Source: Chitinophagaceae bacterium (lineage in GTDB: Bacteria; Bacteroidota; Bacteroidia; Chitinophagales; Chitinophagaceae). From it: a stretch of DNA of 64,000 nucleotides. The notes beneath the pieces were generated by a model, which ran no database searches, had not been told where the DNA came from, and was given only the letters and a program-made list of their open reading frames with translations. The translations under genes and the position numbers were made by a program. Of the stretch, positions 55,001 to 62,726 are shown piece by piece (the first letter of the stretch is position 1; every line of letters begins with the position of its first letter). The stretch spans positions 992,001-1,056,000 of the forward strand of contig JADKKA010000018.1 in assembly GCA_016720745.1 (NCBI GenBank). Direction: 5' to 3'.

Positions 55001-55768
55001 CTAATAGATTTTTTCGTTTTGATTTACATCCAGCATACGGTCAATCCAGTCGCCCGAAATATTTTCACCCCGCATGATTTTTGCAATGGCTTTTCCCAAT
55101 CTGATTTCACCGGTTTCCTCCTGCAGGGTTTCGAGTGGTTTGATAAACTGCATTTTACCATCCTGCAGGTACAATACATGGGTAGTCAGTTCATCAATAT
55201 CACTCAGGATATGGGAGGTGATCAGGATGAGTTTTCCCTTTTGTTTTTCCTGCATGATTTTGGCTTTGAGTATTTCCGAAGCCAATGGATCCAGACCTGC
55301 AGTGGGTTCATCCAGGATGAGGATGGAGGGATCAAACAAAAAAGCAATGGCTGCACTTACTTTTTGCCTGGTGCCCCCACTAAGGGTACGCATGGGTTTA
55401 CTTTCAATCTTTCCCAATTCAAATTTTTCAAATAATTCCAGGTCCTGTCGAAGTCCGGGCTTCGAACGGATATGCTGCAGCATGCGGAACAACTGACCAA
55501 TCTTCATATTATCAGGATACCTGCCGATCTGTGGCATGTACCCGATCTGTTCCCGGTAATCGGGGTTTTCTGTAATGGGATGACCATTGACCATTATTTC
55601 ACCACGATCTGGTTTCACCATACCGAGTAATGATTTAATCAGGGTTGTTTTTCCTGAGCCATTAGGACCGATCAGGGAAACAACCTGTCCTTTATCAAAT
55701 CGCGCATTGATATCATCCAGTACTACCAGCTTCCGGAATCGTTTTGACAAGTGTTCAATGCTGATCAT
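55001..55768 (-). CDS. nosF: NosF, ABC transporter ATPase for NosZ maturation
   Basis: 255 residues. Walker A is at 34-42 (GPNGSGKTT), followed by a Q-loop (GYMPQIGRYPD), the signature LSGGTRQKVS, Walker B with LILDEPTAGLDP and the switch His in LITSHILSD. It powers the NosY permease in the assembly of the copper-sulfide centre of nitrous oxide reductase. Its ATG overlaps the nosD stop (ATGA) and it precedes nosY by 9 bases. Confidence 0.95.
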   Translation of the reverse strand: MISIEHLSKRFRKLVVLDDINARFDKGQVVSLIGPNGSGKTTLIKSLLGMVKPDRGEIMVNGHPITENPDYREQIGYMPQIGRYPDNMKIGQLFRMLQHIRSKPGLRQDLELFEKFELGKIESKPMRTLSGGTRQKVSAAIAFLFDPSILILDEPTAGLDPLASEILKAKIMQEKQKGKLILITSHILSDIDELTTHVLYLQDGKMQFIKPLETLQEETGEIRLGKAIAKIMRGENISGDWIDRMLDVNQNEKIY

Positions 55769-56985
55769 AATGAAAAAGGTTTCATGACGGGTTTTTGATC
55801 GGCGAGATTAACCGGCGTTAATCCGGGAATGGCTTTTTCTGCTTTATCCAGTAACTGGGTGGCGAAACTGCGGAACAGCATCAGGGTATGGGGTTGCTGT
55901 TCAACGATCATGGAGTAAAGACTAACCGGGTGATAGGGAATATCTCCGGTTCCATCCCGGTTCAGGTCATAGCCATCATATTTATCCCAGTAATTATTAT
56001 CAAAATTGTTAAGCACTAATGTTCCGTTGGTGCCCACATCAAAACTGTTACCGGTAAAATTGTTTTGGGTAAAGTAATTATCCTCGCAACTGGCCTGAAT
56101 CTTTACGGCCCAGCCATTGCCTTTGAATTTGTTTTGTTCAATATGCAGGCGGCTGCTTCCTTCGAGGTGAATCCCTACGGTATTTCTATGAAAAGTATTG
56201 TGGCGGATATCACTGTCAGTAATATCTTTCAGCAACAAGCCATAAGCACTGGGCCCCCAGTTTTGTTCAAACTGGTTTTGCTTCATGATTACTTTTTTGG
56301 AATACATCACCGCTACACCGGCTCCGTTATTGCTGAAAATATTGTGCTGGTAAACGTCGTCATTGGAGAACATAAAATGCAGACCGTACCTGATATTTTT
56401 TTCACTCCGGTTATCCCGGACAATCGAGGAAGTAACAAATTCAAAGTAGATCCCATCCCGGTGTCCGTTAACCTGATTGTTTTCCACCAGGATATCCCGG
56501 CATTTCCAAAGGTGAATTCCGTTTCCGGTCAGTTGCTCTGATTTGGGATTGCCTGTAATCCTATTGTTACGTATTGTTACAAAGGAGGAATTAGATACGT
56601 GGATGGCAAAATAGGAATCCCAGATTTTATTTCCATCCAGCAACAGGGAACTGGCATCCACAATTTTGATGGCGGCAAAATCATTCATGGCAGAATAGCC
56701 GGCATTCCGGAATTCCAGGTTCCATACATTTATATGATAGCCGCTGATGATCAGGATTTCATTTTTAAACTGTCCGTCGAGAATGGTATTGTTTTCACCG
56801 ATCAATGTGATAGGCCGGCTGAGTACAATGGTACCCTCTTTGTAAACACCAGTTTGCAATAAAAGCGTATCACCGTTTCCGGCAGCTGCCACCGATTGTT
56901 TTAACCGGCCCGGAAAAACCTGAATTTTTTTTCCGGATGCAGTTGATAAAGTCAGCAGGAATAATATGAATAGCGGGTATTTCAA
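55765..56985 (-). CDS. nosD: NosD, periplasmic copper-site assembly protein
   Basis: 406 residues. The signal peptide (MKYPLFILFLLTLSTASG) leads to a right-handed beta-helix of the NosD/CASH type (~30-340) with regularly spaced Asn-rich turns (NNTILDGQF, IRNNRITGNPKSE, VENNQVNGHRDGIYF, HRNTVGIHLEG). The C-terminal DLNRDGTGDIPYHPVSLYS is characteristic of NosD. It cooperates with NosF and NosY. It overlaps both neighbours by 4 bases. Confidence 0.95.
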   Translation of the reverse strand: MKYPLFILFLLTLSTASGKKIQVFPGRLKQSVAAAGNGDTLLLQTGVYKEGTIVLSRPITLIGENNTILDGQFKNEILIISGYHINVWNLEFRNAGYSAMNDFAAIKIVDASSLLLDGNKIWDSYFAIHVSNSSFVTIRNNRITGNPKSEQLTGNGIHLWKCRDILVENNQVNGHRDGIYFEFVTSSIVRDNRSEKNIRYGLHFMFSNDDVYQHNIFSNNGAGVAVMYSKKVIMKQNQFEQNWGPSAYGLLLKDITDSDIRHNTFHRNTVGIHLEGSSRLHIEQNKFKGNGWAVKIQASCEDNYFTQNNFTGNSFDVGTNGTLVLNNFDNNYWDKYDGYDLNRDGTGDIPYHPVSLYSMIVEQQPHTLMLFRSFATQLLDKAEKAIPGLTPVNLADQKPVMKPFSL

Positions 56986-58013
56986 TTTGTTTGATCGAGG
57001 ATTTGATTCCAGCGAAGCAGTATCGCCCCGCTTTTTCCTTCCTTCATTTTTTGGGCTTTTGCCCCGGTGGAAAATCCGGCCGTATTACTGCCCATGGGGC
57101 TTCGCAATGAGGAATCTTTTACAAAGAAGGCCTGATCGGCCTCAAGGAATTCATTGGGCTGATCAAATAGTACGGTTAGTATTTTGGAAATATTATCTTT
57201 TTCTTCTCCGCCTTTATTCAGGAAGAGTGCCAGGCAATGCAAATCATCAAATTTGAAAATCTTTCCTTTTTTGGTAATCAGTTCACCACCAAAACGGGTA
57301 TCCGTGATTCCCATTTTACAGAAATGACAATTATCGGTACCGGGTTGAAAGGGTTCCGGTTTTGTACTGCAGGATAATAAACTGAAGAGGGGCAGGAACA
57401 GGAAGGGCAATATTTTTTTCCGGAAGAAACCACCGGGTTTCCGGTGCCGGTACCATTCCAGGAGCCATACAACAAAGGCCAGTGTACCGGCGGCAATCAC
57501 CACCCAGCCACCCACATCCGGAAAAGAGTATGCATCAAAGTTGAGCAGTCTTTTATGTCCGATCAATGGTGGCTGATAAGTTAATCCCGGAACCTGTATT
57601 GGTGCTGTGGGATCCAGTTTACTTCCATAATCCTTCCCCCATTTCCAGAAATCATACATGGCCAATAAACCGCCGAGACCGGTAAGGATCAGATAGATGA
57701 ACAGGAATTTCCTTTTGCCGGTAATGGATACAATCATGCCAAGCAGCATAAAAAAGGCCACGACATAAGGCAGAAAACGGAATTCAGGAAACATATTTTC
57801 ATGGATGGGCTGCATTCCGATGTAATGATTCAAACCATTGATTATATCCACATCACCGCTGATTCCGTTGATCCAGATATTCATGGTTAGTCCCTCCGGA
57901 TACTGGGGGGCAAATAGATCAATCCGCCAGGCCGGTAAAAAGAAAACAGCGATCAGTGCACCGGAAGCAAATGCCACTAGGATACGGGAAGGGATACTTA
58001 AATCGTGTTTCAT
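56982..58013 (-). CDS. nosL: NosL domain fused to an N-terminal membrane protein
   Basis: 343 residues. The N-terminal part (1-190) has four membrane helices and a periplasmic loop (VPGLTYQPPLIGHKRLLNF). A fifth helix, FLFLPLFSLLSC, ends in a lipobox-like Cys215 and looks like the former lipoprotein signal of NosL. The C-terminal part is NosL: the Cu(I)-binding CHFCKMGI (229-236), RFGGELITKKGKIFKFDDLHC, and GSNTAGFSTGAKAQ. NosL is a copper chaperone for NosZ. It overlaps nosD and lies ~50 bases after the fasciclin gene. Confidence 0.85.
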   Translation of the reverse strand: MKHDLSIPSRILVAFASGALIAVFFLPAWRIDLFAPQYPEGLTMNIWINGISGDVDIINGLNHYIGMQPIHENMFPEFRFLPYVVAFFMLLGMIVSITGKRKFLFIYLILTGLGGLLAMYDFWKWGKDYGSKLDPTAPIQVPGLTYQPPLIGHKRLLNFDAYSFPDVGGWVVIAAGTLAFVVWLLEWYRHRKPGGFFRKKILPFLFLPLFSLLSCSTKPEPFQPGTDNCHFCKMGITDTRFGGELITKKGKIFKFDDLHCLALFLNKGGEEKDNISKILTVLFDQPNEFLEADQAFFVKDSSLRSPMGSNTAGFSTGAKAQKMKEGKSGAILLRWNQILDQTN

Positions 58014-58064
58014 GATTTTTTGTTTGAAGCTTCTGGAAAAGCCTGATCATTGCCAGCACGCGTA

Positions 58065-58631
58065 TTATTTGTTTGCAGGAGGAAGCAATACTTTGTCGAT
58101 TACATGAACTATACCATTGGAAGCGGGAACAGAGGCAATAATGGTGGCTGTTCCGTTCAACATGATTTTTCCATCCTTTATACTAACGGTTACATTGCCA
58201 CCGTTTACCATACCGATATTCATGCCGTCGGTCAGGTATTCTGTTTTCAGTGAGGAAGTGGTAACATGATATTGTAAAATATCCTGCAGTTCGCCTTTTT
58301 TATCATCATTCATTAATCCATCTACAGTACCGGCCGGTAATTGATCAAAAGCGGCATTGGTGGGTGCGAATACGGTAAAAGGTCCTGCATTGGAAAGGGC
58401 GGTGACCAGTTCGGCTTGTTTAACGGCAGCCACCAGTGTGCTGTGATCCTTTGATCCCATGGCCACTTTCACCACATCTTTCTGTGACACATCATCCTGT
58501 ACATTTTCCTGACCGCCGCTGTTCACTGCTGCCTCATTATTGGCAGACTGGTTATCCTGTTTTTTTTCATTATTGCAACCCACCAGCATCAGACCCAATA
58601 CCAGTAAGGCTATATGGAATAACTTTTTCAT
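58065..58631 (-). CDS. Fasciclin-domain lipoprotein
   Basis: 188 residues from the ATG at 58631, chosen because MKKLFHIALLVLGLMLVGC is a clear lipoprotein signal; longer starts exist upstream. An Asn/Gln-rich linker precedes one fasciclin (FAS1) domain with the H1 motif (FTVFAPTNAAFDQLPAG), the YHV-type box (LQYHVTTSSLKTEYLTDG) and the H2 motif (NGIVHVIDKVLLPP). FAS1 domains mediate adhesion or protein contacts. Its place between nosZ and nosL is seen in other Bacteroidota to my recollection, so a role around NosZ is plausible but unproven. Confidence 0.9.
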   Translation of the reverse strand: MKKLFHIALLVLGLMLVGCNNEKKQDNQSANNEAAVNSGGQENVQDDVSQKDVVKVAMGSKDHSTLVAAVKQAELVTALSNAGPFTVFAPTNAAFDQLPAGTVDGLMNDDKKGELQDILQYHVTTSSLKTEYLTDGMNIGMVNGGNVTVSIKDGKIMLNGTATIIASVPASNGIVHVIDKVLLPPANK

Positions 58632-58692
58632 ATACATTGTTTGATAAATGAGTAACAAGAGCCGGGTAATGCGGAGATTACCCGGCCGTTTT

Positions 58693-60699
58693 TTATTTTG
58701 TCTTCACTGTATCTTTCTTCGCTGTTTCTGCAGGGACGGTTTTACCGGTGCTGAAACTCAATGGTACAGAAGAACCGGCCGGACTCACCCGGATATATCC
58801 CTGCATTTCCTGGTGCAAGGCTGAGCAGAAGTCGGTACAGTACATGGGGAACACACCCACACGGTCCGGCTTCCAGGCCAGGGTTTGTGTTTCGCCTGGC
58901 ATGATCAGCAGTTCAGCATTGTTGGCTCCTTTTACAGCAAATCCATGCGGTACATCCCAATCCTGTTCCAGATTGGTGACATGGAAGTAGACCACATCAC
59001 CCATTTTCACTCCTTCTATATTATCCGGTGTGAAGTGGGAGCGGATAGAGGTCATGTACACATGTATTTCATTACCCTTTCTCTCTACCCGGGCATATTT
59101 ATCTCCGAGAGCAGCCCAGGGATTTTTATTATCTTCTATCTTATAAATCTTGGTAGAGTTTTTCATGATCAGTGATGCCGGTATGGATTCTGCATAGTGA
59201 GGTTCCCCGATCGTTGGGAAATCAAGTAACAGTTTCATCTTATCGCCATCAATGGAATACAATTGGGCGCTTTGGGCCAGTTCGGGACCGGTAGGAAGAT
59301 AGCGGTCCTTCGTGATCTTGTTATACGCGATCACATATTTACCATGCGGTTTTTTGGTAGGTCCGCCGGGTACACTCAGGTGTCCGATGGAATAATAGGT
59401 TGGAACACGGTCCAGCACTTTCAGGTCCTTCACATTCCATTTCACGATTTCAGAAGAAACAAAGAAGGAAGTATATGCATTCCCGTTGGCATCAAATTCT
59501 GTATGTAAAGGACCCAGTCCGGGTTTTTGCACTTCCCCATGTAAAACTGCTTCATATTTTAAAACAGGGATTCCTTCATAATCACCATCAAAGTTTTTAC
59601 TGGCAATGGCCTGTTGTATTTTAGTAAATGAGAAAACCGGAATCACTGCAGCCAGTTTGCCACTGCCTACAATGTATTCTCCGGTAGGATCTGTATCGCA
59701 TCCGTGTGGTGATTTGGGGCAGGGCATATAATAGATCATATCCGGACAATCCTTTGGATCCAGCATCAGCACTTCATTTTCCATAGTGGAAGTAGCCATA
59801 TGTTTTGATTCGTCATAAACATTATGTACATACTTCACAGATTTTTTCACTGCCTTTCCGGCTTTTACATACTCTTCCGCTTTTTTCCAGTTCACACACA
59901 TGATGAAGTCCTTGTCTTTCTGAGATGCATTCACTTCCAGCAGGGTATTGGCTCTTTCTGAATTATAGCAGCTAAAAAACATCCATCCATGTGATTTTCC
60001 TTTACCGGCACGGGCGAGGTCATAGTTTACTCCGGGGGTCTGGATCTGGAAAGCGATCTTCATGCCACCGGTAGTTTTATCCACACTAATGAAGCTGACG
60101 GTGCCTTTGAAATTCTCTTTATAGGTATTGATAGGTACATCCTGATTTTCTCCCATGGGGATGCTGAAACGTGTACCGGCCACCACATATTCTGAGTTTT
60201 CTGTAATAAAAGGGGAGGAGTGGTTACCAGCGCTGTTGGGGATCTCAATGATCTCGGCGGTTTTAAAGGTTTTCAGGTCAATCCTGGCGATACGGGGAGT
60301 ATTATTGGCATTTCCAAAAGCCCAGCGGCCATCATGTTCGCCATTGGTTAAAGTAAGGGCGATGTGATGGAGATCATCCCAGGGAACAAATCCATGGGAA
60401 GTATTCAGCATCGCCTTGGTTTCTTCGCTGTAACCATATCCTTTTTCAGGATCTACGGAAAAAACCGGGATCACCCGGAAAAGACGGCCGGAAGGGATGC
60501 CATATACTGACATCTGACCGCTGAATCCACCGGAAACAAAATTGTAAAATTCATCATACTTGCCAGGCGCAATAAATGTTTTGGAGGCATCACCTCCGGC
60601 GGCTGAACCGGCTCCCTTGGGTTTACAGCCGGTTAAGGACAAAAAACCAGCCATTACCGTAACCAGGACAAGCAATGGATTGTGTTGTGAAGATTTCAT
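58693..60699 (-). CDS. nosZ: Nitrous oxide reductase, lipoprotein-type (clade II-like)
   Basis: 668 residues. It reduces N2O to N2 in the periplasm. A Sec-type lipoprotein signal with Cys25 (LSLTGCKPKG) replaces the Tat signal of clade I enzymes, marking it as clade II-like. The propeller carrying the tetranuclear CuZ site spans ~60-550, with His-rich strands (WDDLHHIALTLTNGEHDG, KSPHGCDTDPTGEY, LHTEFDANGNAYTS, KKPHGKYVIAY). The C-terminal cupredoxin has the CuA ligands in YCTDFCSALHQEMQGYIRV and in HGFAVKG. It is preceded by a cytochrome c lipoprotein gene and followed by the fasciclin gene. Confidence 0.97.
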   Translation of the reverse strand: MKSSQHNPLLVLVTVMAGFLSLTGCKPKGAGSAAGGDASKTFIAPGKYDEFYNFVSGGFSGQMSVYGIPSGRLFRVIPVFSVDPEKGYGYSEETKAMLNTSHGFVPWDDLHHIALTLTNGEHDGRWAFGNANNTPRIARIDLKTFKTAEIIEIPNSAGNHSSPFITENSEYVVAGTRFSIPMGENQDVPINTYKENFKGTVSFISVDKTTGGMKIAFQIQTPGVNYDLARAGKGKSHGWMFFSCYNSERANTLLEVNASQKDKDFIMCVNWKKAEEYVKAGKAVKKSVKYVHNVYDESKHMATSTMENEVLMLDPKDCPDMIYYMPCPKSPHGCDTDPTGEYIVGSGKLAAVIPVFSFTKIQQAIASKNFDGDYEGIPVLKYEAVLHGEVQKPGLGPLHTEFDANGNAYTSFFVSSEIVKWNVKDLKVLDRVPTYYSIGHLSVPGGPTKKPHGKYVIAYNKITKDRYLPTGPELAQSAQLYSIDGDKMKLLLDFPTIGEPHYAESIPASLIMKNSTKIYKIEDNKNPWAALGDKYARVERKGNEIHVYMTSIRSHFTPDNIEGVKMGDVVYFHVTNLEQDWDVPHGFAVKGANNAELLIMPGETQTLAWKPDRVGVFPMYCTDFCSALHQEMQGYIRVSPAGSSVPLSFSTGKTVPAETAKKDTVKTK

Positions 60700-60763
60700 A
60701 ACTTTTTAATTTAGCAGTGAGGAAAGAAAAGCAGTGGGAATGGTTGGTTTTTGTCTGTCGGGG

Positions 60764-61228
60764 TTATTTTACTCCATCATTACTCCGCATGAATTCAATT
60801 ACTTCACGGGCCTGGTCTTTGCTGATATTCTGATTAGGCATCCTGACCAAACATTGTTCAAGTAGTTTTTGCGCTTCAGGATCTTTTTCAAGCATCATAT
60901 CCACATTCGTTATCATATTCATAATCCATAACGGTTCTCTTCTTTTGGTTACATCCAGCCAACCGGGGCCAACCAGTTTTTCAGCGGTAAGCCGGTGACA
61001 ACTCTGGCACTTGAGTTCATAAGTGGCTTTGCCGGCACTAAGTTTTGCTGGATCCAGGGGGGTAGTGAGGCTGATATCAGCTTCTTTCAGTTCAGTGCCA
61101 TGGGTTTCGGGCTGGTTGCTGGTGAGTTCCTGTACATCTACGGGGGCGGGTTCTTGTTTGGCTCCTTCTTTACAGGACAATAGGCCGAAAACTGCGGCCG
61201 CTGCAGTGATAATAAGGTAATGTTTCAT
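60764..61228 (-). CDS. Monoheme cytochrome c lipoprotein
   Basis: 154 residues. The lipoprotein signal ends at Cys19 (AVFGLLSCKEG), followed by a flexible linker and one cytochrome c domain with KCQSCHRL (heme Cys74/Cys77, His78) and the likely distal Met in CLVRMPNQNIS. It is the first gene of the nos operon, 64 bases upstream of nosZ, and is a natural electron donor to NosZ. Two FNR-like sites lie upstream. Confidence 0.93.
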   Translation of the reverse strand: MKHYLIITAAAAVFGLLSCKEGAKQEPAPVDVQELTSNQPETHGTELKEADISLTTPLDPAKLSAGKATYELKCQSCHRLTAEKLVGPGWLDVTKRREPLWIMNMITNVDMMLEKDPEAQKLLEQCLVRMPNQNISKDQAREVIEFMRSNDGVK

Positions 61229-61310
61229 GTTGGGGGGTTTGTTACTAAAGGTATAAAAGATATCGATGTCTTTTATTATTCAAAACTATCCGGGTAAGGA
61301 AAATCAGGGG

Positions 61311-61324
61311 ATGACATGCATCAA
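61311..61324. promoter_or_regulatory. FNR-like inverted repeat upstream of the nos operon
   Basis: ATGAC-ATGC-ATCAA, one perfect and one imperfect half-site, lies ~83 bases upstream of the cytochrome c gene that opens the nos operon, in the divergent region shared with the Rrf2 regulator. Confidence 0.3.
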
Positions 61325-61332
61325 ACAGGATG

Positions 61333-61346
61333 TTGATAAATATCAG
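61333..61346. promoter_or_regulatory. Strong FNR-like site between nos operon and Rrf2 regulator
   Basis: TTGAT-AAAT-ATCAG differs from the classical TTGAT-N4-ATCAA at one base. It lies 35 bases upstream of the Rrf2 start and ~105 bases upstream of the cytochrome c start, so it could control both directions. Confidence 0.45.
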
Positions 61347-61380
61347 TAGCTATGTTACTGAGGCAGATAGCTTTGTGTTT

Positions 61381-61818
61381 ATGGTATTTTCGAAGACCTT
61401 TGGTTATGCGATCAGGAGTATTTTATTCCTGGCTGCATCGGGAGAGGATAAGCGGATTCAGTTGACTGAAGTGGCAGCAAAACTGAAAGTGCCCAGGCAT
61501 TTTCTGGCTAAAGTGATGAAAAAGCTGGCGAGTGAAGGGGTGATTGGATCCCAAAAAGGTCCGAACGGAGGCTTTTCCTGTACTGATGGCACGCTAAAAA
61601 CCAATTTGTTTAAAATAGTCACCATTACCGGTGATGCGGCTCATTTTGATTCCTGTGTACTGCGTCTGAAGAAATGCAATGCACAGAATCCCTGTCCACT
61701 GCACAATGAAGCCCAGGCCTTACGCCATCAATGGCTGGATTTGCTATGTAATACCAGTATCAGTGACCTGATAAAAGGGCAGCAACCTGATTTTATCCGC
61801 AGTATTGCAGTGGCTTAA
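61381..61818 (+). CDS. Rrf2-family Fe-S transcriptional regulator
   Basis: 145 residues from the ATG at 61381, which gives the normal Rrf2 start (MVFSKTFGYAIRSILFLA); an ATG at 61330 would add 17 residues and overlap the FNR-like site. The winged helix (~10-80) has VPRHFLAKVMKKLASEGVIGSQKGPNGGF. The cluster-binding loop is DSCVLRLKKCNAQNPCPLH, a CX6CX5C pattern as in NsrR/IscR-type sensors. It is probably an NO- or iron-sulfur-responsive repressor of the neighbouring nos and ric genes. The exact type (NsrR, IscR or RsrR-like) cannot be set by eye. Confidence 0.9.
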   Translation: MVFSKTFGYAIRSILFLAASGEDKRIQLTEVAAKLKVPRHFLAKVMKKLASEGVIGSQKGPNGGFSCTDGTLKTNLFKIVTITGDAAHFDSCVLRLKKCNAQNPCPLHNEAQALRHQWLDLLCNTSISDLIKGQQPDFIRSIAVA

Positions 61819-61843
61819 TACTTTTTTTTCCCATTTTGGCCCG

Positions 61844-61859
61844 GCTGATTTAAATCAGC
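61844..61859 (+). terminator. Palindrome followed by T-run; also FNR-like
   Basis: GCTGATTTAAATCAGC is a perfect 16-base palindrome followed by TTTTTT (61860-61865), consistent with a weak terminator after the Rrf2 gene. It also contains CTGAT-TTAA-ATCAG (61845-61858), an FNR-like site 62 bases upstream of the second ric gene. Either or both roles are possible. Confidence 0.5.
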
Positions 61860-61919
61860 TTTTTTCATGTTCCAACATCATTAATTTGTCTGCTATTTTG
61901 CCTTAGAATACGAATAAAG

Positions 61920-62672
61920 ATGTTGAAACGGAAAACCATTGACAAAAACCAAACAGTAGCCGCTATTGTAAACAGCGATTACCGTACCGCAGATGTATTT
62001 CGCAAACATAAAATTGAGTATTGCTGTGGCGGAAAATACCCCCTTCCCATCGCCTGCGAGATGCAGGGCGTAAATGAAGAGCAACTCATACTGGAACTGG
62101 AAGCCGCAACCCGCGAAGTGAATACCTCCAACACACTTGATTTCAGCAGTTGGCATATTGATTTTCTCACCGATTATATCGTGAATGTCCATCACCACTA
62201 TCTCCGGAAGGCCTTGCCGGGTATCCGGGATTATGTGGAAAGTTTTGCCGAAGGCCACCGGAAAAAATATACCTACCTGGATGAACTGCAAAAAGTGGTG
62301 ATGCAATTACAAAAGAGTTTTATTCCTCATCTGGAACAGGAAGAAGAAGTTATTTTCCCATATATCAGACAAATCAGTCATGCTTACTACAGCCGGGAAT
62401 CTTATGCCAGTCTGCTGGTAAGAACCCTCAGAAAGCCGGTAGAAGATATGATGGAGCATGAACATAGTACTACGGCCAGGATGCTCCAAAGCATGCGCAA
62501 TCTGACGAATGAGTATGCTACTCCTGAAAATGCCTGCCTGAATCACCGGGTTACTTTTCATAAACTCAAAGAGCTGGATAATGATATTGTCCAGCACCTG
62601 CACCTCGAGAATAATATCCTTTTCCCAAGGGCACTTGCCATGGAAAAGGAATTACTAAACACCCGAAGCTGA
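61920..62672 (+). CDS. ric: Second iron-sulfur cluster repair di-iron protein (RIC/ScdA/YtfE)
   Basis: 250 residues, full length. The ScdA_N domain has KIEYCCGGKYPLPIACEMQG. The hemerythrin-like domain carries the di-iron ligands: IVNVHHHYLRKALPGIRDY, SFIPHLEQEEEVIFPYI, MMEHEHSTTARMLQ and IVQHLHLENNILFPRA. It repairs Fe-S clusters damaged by NO or oxidants. It is a paralogue of the frameshifted gene at 53475-54205. It lies downstream of the Rrf2 gene with a ~100-base gap that holds an FNR-like palindrome. Confidence 0.94.
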   Translation: MLKRKTIDKNQTVAAIVNSDYRTADVFRKHKIEYCCGGKYPLPIACEMQGVNEEQLILELEAATREVNTSNTLDFSSWHIDFLTDYIVNVHHHYLRKALPGIRDYVESFAEGHRKKYTYLDELQKVVMQLQKSFIPHLEQEEEVIFPYIRQISHAYYSRESYASLLVRTLRKPVEDMMEHEHSTTARMLQSMRNLTNEYATPENACLNHRVTFHKLKELDNDIVQHLHLENNILFPRALAMEKELLNTRS

Positions 62673-62726
62673 TCCCGATCAGATTTCACTACTTTTACCC
62701 GCCAGTAAAGGCACCCGGGAGTCAGT

